A stretch of DNA of 12,304 nucleotides from Bacteroidales bacterium UBA3684 (GTDB lineage Bacteria; Bacteroidota; Bacteroidia; Bacteroidales; P3). Shown here piece after piece: positions 6,170-12,304 of this stretch. The position numbers were made by a program, and so were the translations under genes. The notes beneath the pieces were generated by a model. The model saw nothing but the letters and a program-made list of their open reading frames with translations, had not been told where the DNA came from and ran no database searches. The stretch is taken from contig DFIZ01000053.1 of assembly GCA_002372855.1 (NCBI GenBank), forward strand, positions 1 through 12,304, given 5' to 3'. The first letter of the stretch is position 1; every line of letters starts with the position of its first letter.

Positions 6170-6744
6170 GGTTGCTGCTTGCCTCCCAATCACCCCGTCG
6201 GCAAGAACTGCTGGCCAAACTGGGGTATCCTATAGAGATAGTGAAGAACAAGGTCGACGAGCACGTCAGTCCCGATGTGCCTGCCGACCGTGTGGCAGAA
6301 CATCTGGCCCGCCGCAAGGCCTTGGCAGGCTATCCTGTGGCCCATCTGGCCGACGACGAAGTGCTGGTGACAGCCGACACTGTTGTGGTACTGGGCGGTC
6401 GTGTGCTCGGCAAGCCCGCCTCGCACGAAGAAGCCTCGGCCATGCTCCACAGTCTCAGCGGACGCAGCCACGAGGTCTACACCGGCGTAGGACTCACCAC
6501 ACGCCACGAATCATGCCATTCCTTTACCGAAAAAACCACCGTGCATTTCCGACCGCTCGAGGACAAAGAAATCGAGTACTACATCGACCACTACCGCCCC
6601 TATGACAAGGCTGGCGCCTATGGCATACAAGAATGGATCGGCATGGTGGGGGTAAGCCGGATTGAGGGTTGCTACTACAACGTCATGGGACTCCCCGTAG
6701 CCAGATTATTCGAGGAGCTGAAGCTCCTGATGTCCAAGAGTTGA
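6166..6744 (+). CDS. maf: Maf nucleoside triphosphate pyrophosphatase
   Basis: This 192-residue Maf protein hydrolyses non-canonical or excess nucleoside triphosphates to the monophosphate and pyrophosphate in the cytoplasm. Motifs: LLASQSPRRQELL (4-16), the catalytic-site TADTVV around D71, LGKP with K83, LSGRSHEVYTGV (97-108), and YDKAGAYGIQ (146-155). The last motif points to the dTTP/UTP pyrophosphatase branch (YhdE type) rather than the m7GTP branch. In Bacillus, Maf overproduction blocks septation. The frame is open 20 codons further upstream, but the ATG at 6166 fits the family N-terminus exactly and overlaps the preceding TGA as ATGA. It is the last gene of the operon, and only four bases separate its stop from the end of the convergent recQ, with no hairpin terminator seen. 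Confidence 0.95.
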   Translation: MRLLLASQSPRRQELLAKLGYPIEIVKNKVDEHVSPDVPADRVAEHLARRKALAGYPVAHLADDEVLVTADTVVVLGGRVLGKPASHEEASAMLHSLSGRSHEVYTGVGLTTRHESCHSFTEKTTVHFRPLEDKEIEYYIDHYRPYDKAGAYGIQEWIGMVGVSRIEGCYYNVMGLPVARLFEELKLLMSKS

Positions 6745-6748
6745 ACCC

Positions 6749-8635
6749 TCACACCCAATGCAGCAGGGCATCGTTGTCAAGACGAACCTCTCCCCTGTCA
6801 ATCATCTCACGTACAACATCGCCAACCTGCTCGTAGCCATCCGATGCGAGCATCTGCACCAACTGCCGCACCCCGACAGCCCCTTTTCTCAGCTGCCGCT
6901 CCACCTCTGCTCTGACGTCCTTCGCCTGCCCGCCTTGCCGAAGGCACACGTCGCACATGCCACAGTCGTGCTTGTCCACCTCGCCAAAGTAGCGCACCAA
7001 TTGGCGGCATCGGCATTCCGACCCATTATTCAGATACCCTATCACCGCCTCCACACGCTCCTGCGCCGAGCTTTTGAGCATCGAATAGTTAGCCTCCGAG
7101 GGGCAAATCATCTTTTCGTCGATGCGCTCGCTGGTGAAGACAATCTGCGGACCGTGCGGACGGGGACGGTACTGCAGGATGTGCATTTCGTGCAACTGTG
7201 TTAGGTCGTTCACAACCTGCGATGTCTCCATACGGCGATTGCGGGCAATCTTGTGTTCGTCGATGGATGTGGCGCAATCCATCAGTCCCGGATACATCCG
7301 CATGATTCCCTGCAGCAGGTCGCCAAGCCGCTGATGATTGAGCAGGAAACGGTACAACTCGTCCCGCGAGCCGGGGATATACACTGTCGAATAGGCATCC
7401 TCGATGGTGGGAATGGAAATGAGGCCCTCCTTCTCCAGGAAATGGCAGGCGCTGTAGAACTCGCGCACTGCAAAGTTGTAGTTGAAGCAAATCTGTTCGA
7501 TGTCGAAGTTGAACTGTATGTCGGCGCCGCCCCCCACGGGGACACGGTAATAGTTGCACAGGGCCCTGTAGACGTTGCGGATTTGTTTCACCGAAGGGAA
7601 ATCCACCTCCAGGTCGTGCCGGAGGCGATCCTCGTCGGAGGGGTCGCAGAGCAGCACGGCATACGATTTCTTCCCGTCCCGCCCCGCGCGGCCCGCCTCC
7701 TGGAAATACGCCTCCAGCGATTCGGGAGTGTCCATGTGCACCACGAAGCGCACGTCGGGCTTGTCGATACCCATGCCGAAAGCATTGGTGGCCACCATCA
7801 CCTGACACCCTCCGGACATCCAGAGCTGCTGGCGATGGTCGCGCTCGCGCGAGTCGAGCCCGGCGTGATAATATGTCGCCGACACTCCCGACTCCTCCAG
7901 GAACCGGACCACATGCTGCGTGCCGCTGCGGCTGCGCATGTAGACGATGCCGGTCCCTCCCACCCTTCTCACTATTCGCAGCAGGCGGCTGAACTTGTCG
8001 CCGTCGTGCAATACCATATAAGCCAGGTTTTCGCGCACGAAACTCGACTGGAATCGGCGGCAGTCGTGCATCAGCAGTTTCGAACAGATATCCTCGGCCA
8101 CCCGTGGCGTAGCCGTTGCCGTGAGGGCAATGACAGGTGCTGCGGGGTGATACTGGCGTATGTCGGCAATCTGAAGGTAAGGAGGACGGAAATCGTAGCC
8201 CCACTGCGAAATGCAGTGCGCCTCGTCCACAGCAATCATGCCCACCTTCATGTGTCTGAAATGCTCTATGAACTGCCGCTGCCGCAGGCGTTCGGGCGAC
8301 ACATAGAGAAACTTCAGCGTCCCGCTGATAGCATTGGTCAACACGTTCGACACCTCTTCGCCCTGCATGCCCGACACAATGCACGAGGCCTTGAGCTTGC
8401 GGTTGTTCAGCTGCTGCACCTGGTCTTTCATGAGGGCTATCAGCGGCGACACCACCAGGCACACCCCCTCGCGCATCAGCGCTGGCAACTGGTAGCAGAG
8501 CGACTTGCCTCCACCAGTAGGAAGCAGGGCCAACGTGTCGTGGCCCTGCATCACGGATTCTATGATTTCCTCCTGCAAGGGGCGGAACGTATCGTAGCCC
8601 CAATGCTTTTTCAGAAGTTTGTGTTTCTCGTCCAT
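6749..8635 (-). CDS. recQ: RecQ-family ATP-dependent DNA helicase
   Basis: This 628-residue protein is a 3'-5' superfamily 2 DNA helicase acting in recombination and repair. Motif 0 (FRPLQEEII, 17-25), Walker A (TGGGKS, 40-45), DEAH (137-140) with the aromatic-rich loop SQWGYDFRPPY (143-153), TATAT (172-176), the motif V segment (TNAFGMGIDKPD) and motif VI (QEAGRAGRDG, 312-321) are all intact. A zinc site follows, with Cys at 541 or 543, and 558, 561 and 564. Between motif VI and the zinc site lie about 200 residues, far more than in E. coli RecQ, a pattern I recall from other Bacteroidetes RecQ. After the zinc site only a short winged-helix-like tail remains and no HRDC domain is seen. The ATG at 8635 is chosen because the helicase motifs begin there; upstream codons lie inside the preceding gene. 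Start and upstream stop overlap as TGATG, implying coupling. Confidence 0.93.
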   Translation of the reverse strand: MDEKHKLLKKHWGYDTFRPLQEEIIESVMQGHDTLALLPTGGGKSLCYQLPALMREGVCLVVSPLIALMKDQVQQLNNRKLKASCIVSGMQGEEVSNVLTNAISGTLKFLYVSPERLRQRQFIEHFRHMKVGMIAVDEAHCISQWGYDFRPPYLQIADIRQYHPAAPVIALTATATPRVAEDICSKLLMHDCRRFQSSFVRENLAYMVLHDGDKFSRLLRIVRRVGGTGIVYMRSRSGTQHVVRFLEESGVSATYYHAGLDSRERDHRQQLWMSGGCQVMVATNAFGMGIDKPDVRFVVHMDTPESLEAYFQEAGRAGRDGKKSYAVLLCDPSDEDRLRHDLEVDFPSVKQIRNVYRALCNYYRVPVGGGADIQFNFDIEQICFNYNFAVREFYSACHFLEKEGLISIPTIEDAYSTVYIPGSRDELYRFLLNHQRLGDLLQGIMRMYPGLMDCATSIDEHKIARNRRMETSQVVNDLTQLHEMHILQYRPRPHGPQIVFTSERIDEKMICPSEANYSMLKSSAQERVEAVIGYLNNGSECRCRQLVRYFGEVDKHDCGMCDVCLRQGGQAKDVRAEVERQLRKGAVGVRQLVQMLASDGYEQVGDVVREMIDRGEVRLDNDALLHWV

Positions 8636-11595
8636 CAGCGGATTATCGTCACCGTGCCCTGTACCGAGCTCAGCGTTGTGGTGCCGGGCTTGCGGAATCG
8701 GCAGATATACACGTAGGCACCCTGCGGGCACGGGTCACCGTTGTAGGTGCCGTCCCATTCGAAGTGCACATCGTCCGAGTCATAGACCAACTCGCCCCGG
8801 CGGTTGTAAATATAGATGTGGAAGTACTGGTACTCGTTGATGGTGTGTATGGTGAACTTGTCGTTGCCGTCGCTCGAACCGGGAGTGAAGGCCGACGGGA
8901 ACCACACCGTGAACACATTCACCGGTATCTGGAACGGATACTCCGTCGGGCAGTTGAGGGAGTTGTAACTTGTCAGCGTCACCGGCACCGAGTCGAAACC
9001 GATGCAGTTGTCGAAGCTGTGGCTCACCTCGCGCCCCGTTGCCACCTCGCCGTTGTTGAACAGCCACGAGGATGCCACTCCATAGGTCGACTGGTCACGC
9101 AGCACCACCTTCGGATTGTCGGTGTCGATGAAACCGGGGGTCAACTTGACACTGGGCACCGGCAGCGGCACGATGGTGACGGTCTTCGTCAGCGGCGTGG
9201 CGTTGCAGTTGTTCGTACCGTGGCCAACCATGGTGTACACGGTGGTCACCGACGGCGATACTCTGATCTGGGGAGAATTCTCCTGCCCGGCAAGCGAGGG
9301 GTCGGCAGGCGAGGCGCTCCACGTATAGTGGTCGGCCTCGTGGCCCGTCAGCGTCGCCACATCGCCGGGGCATATACGTCCGTCCACAGGCAGCATCTCC
9401 AGCTGCGGACGCACCACATAGGCGTGTATGCTGTCCCATGCCACGCATTCCTGCGGGCTGGTCACTTTCACAAAGTACGTCGCCGTATCGGCGTAAGGCG
9501 TCACACACAGGGTCGGGCCCGAGGGCAGGCCGCCCGTGACCGTGCCGTAAGTTCTCGACCATTCATAGGTACAACCCTCCACGCCCAAGGCTCGCACCGT
9601 GGCGTTGGTCTGGCTGCCCTGGCACACCACCGTGTCGCCCGTCACCTCCAGCTCCGGGTGCAGGAACACCGACACCGTGTCCATCACCGTCGAGGTGCAC
9701 CAGACGGTGTCGCCGTTGCCGGTCACCATGTCGACGAAGTAGGTACCGTTGTTCACCACCAGCTTGATGGGCTCCACCGCATGCGTGAACGGACGTGTGA
9801 CGGAGCGGTTGTTCTCCCCTTCGCCGCGCAGCGTGTCATACCGGATTACGTCGCCGGTGTCAATGGCACTGCGAAATATCCACATACGCGTGTTGTCGCC
9901 ACTGGTGGAGTCGATCATCGTTGTCTCATCGGCATCGCAAAGCACATGGGCCGAAATCGTCATACGCGCATTGGGGTGCTCTCGCGGCTGAATGCGATAG
10001 ATGGCGTCCGAATAGCAGGAGGGGTCGGTGGTGAAGGTACGCACACGCACTCCCTTCAGCTCCGTGTCGGTGAAAACATATTCCGCGCTGTCGCCCGTGA
10101 CGGTATCAATGGCGGTGCCCTCGCAGAAGGGGTTGTTGTAGAACGACCACTGCGTCTGGCTGTTCACCACCAGGGTGGGGTCGCCGGGCACATAGCTGCG
10201 GTTCCACAGCTTGGCTGTGCCGTCGCACATGAAGAGCGAGTCGACATCCATCGTCGGTTTGGTGTTCTGGACATTGACGTAGAGGTATGAATCGAAAGGC
10301 TTGTTCGGGTCGAGGGCCGAAGTCATCTTGCAACGGAAGGTCTGCTGGTTGCCCATAGAATCAACTGCCTGGGCCACTCCCGCGGGAGAGAGACGACGCG
10401 TGACTCTGAAGTCGCTGGCCTGCACATGGTAGATGTGGTCGGTGCTCTCGTTCGGTGTCAGCTGCCGCCACGTGTAGTGGCTGAAATCGCCCCCCGGACC
10501 GAAGTTGGCGGCGTTGGCAGGCTCGCCCACTCCCCATTCCGAGGCATACCACACATAGTTACGCATATTGGTGGCGGCGGTGAGCGTGGTGACGTCGGTC
10601 GAAAGGCCTGGCGGACATCCGGCCGTCTGGATGGTCATCGGGCGGCATTCGCCGGCAATGTATGCGTAGGCATAGTGGGCATTGTAAATACAGTCGTATA
10701 TCAACACCTGTATCTGCAGCGTATCGTATAGATGGTTGCTCAGGTTGATACACACTTTCTCCCAGTCCTTGTAGACCACGCCATTGTAGCCGGAACTGGC
10801 CTGATGCCATCCCGTCTGCCCATTAGCGGCCAACGTCACATTGGACATATTCGGACAGGTATGTTCTCCGCCCGTAGTACCTTGTGTGACGCCGTTGACA
10901 GAGGAACTGATATAATAGGCCAACGTATCGTTGATTTGAGTCCACTGTCCCGCGTTGTTCTTCTTCATGGTACGGATGATGAACGTAGGGTTGCCACTTT
11001 GATTGTGGGTGGGTGCCTCAGCCACAATGGCATAGTAGATATACAACATGGCGTTGTCCTCGGTGACACGCATGGTGTAGTTCAGCTGCGCTCCGCTGTA
11101 GTCGCTGTTGGAGCTGCCCGCCGAGCACCCATCGCCAATACGGATACTCTTGGTGATGTTGGTATTGATGGCGCCGGGAGTGGTGTCAGTGGTATTGAAG
11201 TGCGTGGGCACGTATGGCAGATTGTTTGCAGTGTTGGGGTCGTGGCCGTTGACGTCGGTCACAATGACGAACTGCTTTGCACTGTTAGGCAGGGAGGACG
11301 AGCAGCCGCCACTTTGCACGCCTGCCAATTGCGCCGCCGTGTAGGTGGTGCCAAACGAGCTTGCCCCTGTTGTACCCGTCAACGGGTTGGGGCACGGCTT
11401 GTTCGAACTGCTGATGCCGATGCCCTGCCCGGAATACTTGTTGACCAACGCCCCGCCTTGAGTGAAACTCGACGGGTTGTTCCAACCCGGACAGGCCACT
11501 TGCTGACTCCACTGCGTCTGTCCGATTGCCGTGCTGCCGGCCAGTACTGCCGTCAACAGCAGTACCATTGTCCCGAAAACATTCTTTTTCTTCAT
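8635..11595 (-). CDS. Large T9SS-secreted surface protein with type B sorting domain
   Basis: This 986-residue protein has a signal peptide (MKKKNVFG, hydrophobic VLLLTAVLAG, likely cleaved near residue 25 before QTQ) and a C-terminal 89-residue domain with the gliding-motility-associated / T9SS type B pattern: WFPSAFTPGSSDGNDKF at about 898-914, YIYNRRGELVYDS, EWDGTYNG and QGAYVYIC. It should therefore cross the outer membrane through the type IX secretion system. The N-terminal third resembles bacterial adhesin-type domains, with YKDWEKVCINLSNH and DCIYNAHYAYAYIAGEC. The middle holds several immunoglobulin-like or PKD-like segments, such as VCQGSQTNATVRALG, ICPGDVATLTGHE and LFNNGEVATGREVSHSF. 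Cysteines are frequent and could form disulfides. A promoter lies at 11662-11692. The gene is first in an operon with recQ. The ligand is not predictable from the sequence. Confidence 0.88.
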   Translation of the reverse strand: MKKKNVFGTMVLLLTAVLAGSTAIGQTQWSQQVACPGWNNPSSFTQGGALVNKYSGQGIGISSSNKPCPNPLTGTTGASSFGTTYTAAQLAGVQSGGCSSSLPNSAKQFVIVTDVNGHDPNTANNLPYVPTHFNTTDTTPGAINTNITKSIRIGDGCSAGSSNSDYSGAQLNYTMRVTEDNAMLYIYYAIVAEAPTHNQSGNPTFIIRTMKKNNAGQWTQINDTLAYYISSSVNGVTQGTTGGEHTCPNMSNVTLAANGQTGWHQASSGYNGVVYKDWEKVCINLSNHLYDTLQIQVLIYDCIYNAHYAYAYIAGECRPMTIQTAGCPPGLSTDVTTLTAATNMRNYVWYASEWGVGEPANAANFGPGGDFSHYTWRQLTPNESTDHIYHVQASDFRVTRRLSPAGVAQAVDSMGNQQTFRCKMTSALDPNKPFDSYLYVNVQNTKPTMDVDSLFMCDGTAKLWNRSYVPGDPTLVVNSQTQWSFYNNPFCEGTAIDTVTGDSAEYVFTDTELKGVRVRTFTTDPSCYSDAIYRIQPREHPNARMTISAHVLCDADETTMIDSTSGDNTRMWIFRSAIDTGDVIRYDTLRGEGENNRSVTRPFTHAVEPIKLVVNNGTYFVDMVTGNGDTVWCTSTVMDTVSVFLHPELEVTGDTVVCQGSQTNATVRALGVEGCTYEWSRTYGTVTGGLPSGPTLCVTPYADTATYFVKVTSPQECVAWDSIHAYVVRPQLEMLPVDGRICPGDVATLTGHEADHYTWSASPADPSLAGQENSPQIRVSPSVTTVYTMVGHGTNNCNATPLTKTVTIVPLPVPSVKLTPGFIDTDNPKVVLRDQSTYGVASSWLFNNGEVATGREVSHSFDNCIGFDSVPVTLTSYNSLNCPTEYPFQIPVNVFTVWFPSAFTPGSSDGNDKFTIHTINEYQYFHIYIYNRRGELVYDSDDVHFEWDGTYNGDPCPQGAYVYICRFRKPGTTTLSSVQGTVTIIR

Positions 11596-11661
11596 AGTGT
11601 CAATAATTATCCATTTATAAATCAGCACCATAAATCCAAAACACCACTTACTCCATGGGTA

Positions 11662-11692
11662 CAAAGATAGTATTTTTTATTTATTTGTGCAA
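11662..11692 (-). promoter_or_regulatory. Promoter for the T9SS protein-recQ operon
   Basis: On the minus strand, TTGC (11692-11689) is followed after 19 bases by TATCTTTG (11669-11662), a full match to the Bacteroidetes -7 box. The start would be near 11655, giving a leader of about 60 bases before the ATG at 11595, longer than the leaders of the other operons here. Confidence 0.78.
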
Positions 11693-11835
11693 CTTTTTTT
11701 CTTTTTGCGTCTTTTTTGCCCTTCACCTATATAGACTAAAAAAAGGGCCGAAAATTTCACGGACCCCCTAAAAAAAATCATAAAAAATGTTAACAAGACC
11801 ACAAACCGCTGATTACCAACACATGCCACAGGCAC
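11693..11835. other. AT-rich intergenic stretch with no gene seen
   Basis: Part of the 310-base gap between the T9SS protein gene and rpsA. It is far richer in A and T than the surrounding genes, with T runs near 11693-11720 and A runs near 11740-11790. No open reading frame, tRNA or convincing hairpin was seen. It might hold regulatory sites for the T9SS gene, but no specific site is supported. Confidence 0.5.
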
Positions 11836-11866
11836 AAAAAAAAGTGCCCGGCGTAACGCCGGACAC
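11836..11866 (-). terminator. Intrinsic terminator of rpsA
   Basis: On the minus strand the transcript can fold GUGUCCGGCG, loop UUA, CGCCGGGCAC (11866-11844), ten pairs including one G-U wobble, followed directly by eight U bases (11843-11836). It lies about 40 bases downstream of the rpsA stop codon. On the plus strand the wobble becomes a C-A mismatch and no T run follows, so it should work only for rpsA. Confidence 0.9.
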
Positions 11867-11905
11867 CAAACAATGCGTTATGAAAAAATTCTTTTTTCGG
11901 AACGA

Positions 11906-12304
11906 TTAGTTCTCCTCCTTGAGCTTCTGGAAGATGTCGAGGTCGCCCAGAGTGGTCTTCTCGAGGCTCTCGTTGATCTGCTTCACGCTCTTGGCGGTAG
12001 CACGGCCCTTCTTGTCGTCGCCTTCGGTGCGGACGTCGTCCTTGCCGTCCTGGAAGGTGCGGGTGTGGCTGACGATGATCTTCTTGCTGTCCTTCGAGAA
12101 CTCGATGACCTTGAAGTCGAGGGTCTCGCCGTTCTTGGCTTTGCTCTTGTCCTCCTTGTCGAGGTGACGCATGGGGGCGAAAGCTTCGACGTCGTAGGGC
12201 AGGATGACGGTGGCACCCTTGTCGTTCATGTTGACAATCTTGCCCTGGTGGACGCTACCCACGGTGAAGAGGCTCTCGTAGACATCCCAAGGATTCTCCT
12301 CGAG
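11906..12304 (-). CDS. rpsA: 30S ribosomal protein S1, C-terminal part (5' end outside window)
   Basis: The last 132 residues of ribosomal protein S1 are present; the frame is open to the window edge, so the gene begins beyond base 12304. An S1 RNA-binding domain is visible: VGSVHQGKIVNMNDKGATVILPY-type strands, then EAFAPMRHLDKED, then a lysine-rich strand ending KKIIVSHTRTF. It is followed by a charged linker and the tail TTLGDLDIFQKLKEEN, which closely resembles Bacteroidales S1 endings. S1 binds mRNA on the small subunit; in this phylum, where Shine-Dalgarno sites are rare, its mRNA contacts are likely to matter more. The upstream codons (LEENPWDVYESLF) fit the linker before a typical S1 repeat. 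The GTG at 12262 is not the true start. Confidence 0.92.
   Translation of the reverse strand, partial: LEENPWDVYESLFTVGSVHQGKIVNMNDKGATVILPYDVEAFAPMRHLDKEDKSKAKNGETLDFKVIEFSKDSKKIIVSHTRTFQDGKDDVRTEGDDKKGRATAKSVKQINESLEKTTLGDLDIFQKLKEEN

Noticed and set aside
4523..6193. 556-residue minus-strand open frame over the DUF4270 and MORN genes
   Set aside because: It is the mirror of two well-supported plus-strand genes in GC-rich DNA, has Val/Ala-rich low-complexity content, and lacks promoter or family motifs.
7253..8716. 487-residue plus-strand open frame over recQ
   Set aside because: Every helicase motif is in order on the minus strand; the plus frame shows no motif.
8764..10290. 508-residue plus-strand open frame over the T9SS gene
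   Set aside because: Antisense shadow, rich in His, Arg and Val with no domain pattern; the minus strand carries a signal peptide and a T9SS sorting domain.

Overview
The window looks like chromosomal sequence from a GC-rich member of Bacteroidetes, most likely order Bacteroidales. The evidence is (i) five promoter-like sites matching the Bacteroidetes consensus (TTTG or TTGC, about 19 bases, TAnnTTTG) with no clear Shine-Dalgarno sites; (ii) families largely confined to this phylum: DUF4270 lipoprotein, DUF3078 protein, a short glycogen-synthase-like protein, and a type IX secretion (T9SS) type B C-terminal sorting domain; (iii) a ribosomal protein S1 tail of the Bacteroidales kind. No mobile element, CRISPR array, tRNA or rRNA was found.

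Layout: 1-204 holds a promoter and leader for a DUF62 SAM hydroxide adenosyltransferase-like gene (205-1002, +). It converges on a minus-strand pair, recX (2778-2290) then a DUF3078 gene (2293-1196), joined by an ATGA overlap. Between the convergent genes lies an unusual composite structure: a perfect 16-bp hairpin (bidirectional terminator) flanked by two opposed arrays of a degenerate 8-bp repeat, GAGTGGCT on one side and its complement on the other. A divergent promoter region (2803-2870) then feeds recX leftward and, rightward, a four-gene operon (2897-6744): GT5-like glycogen synthase N-lobe protein, DUF4270 lipoprotein, an exported 14-repeat MORN/YwqK-like protein, and maf (ATGA overlap). 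maf ends 4 bases from the end of recQ, which lies on the minus strand and is coupled by a TGATG overlap to a large upstream T9SS-secreted protein (11595-8635). A 310-base intergenic region carries that gene's promoter and the rpsA terminator, and the window ends inside rpsA (minus, 5' end missing).

Most genes are recognisable families. The parts least explained by known biology are the opposed octamer arrays at 1007-1190, two members that seem to have lost catalytic motifs (the DUF62 and GT5-like proteins), and two operons that mix cell-surface proteins with nucleic-acid housekeeping enzymes. I did not see a clear-cut new defence or mobile system. All family calls are by motif reading without database searches.
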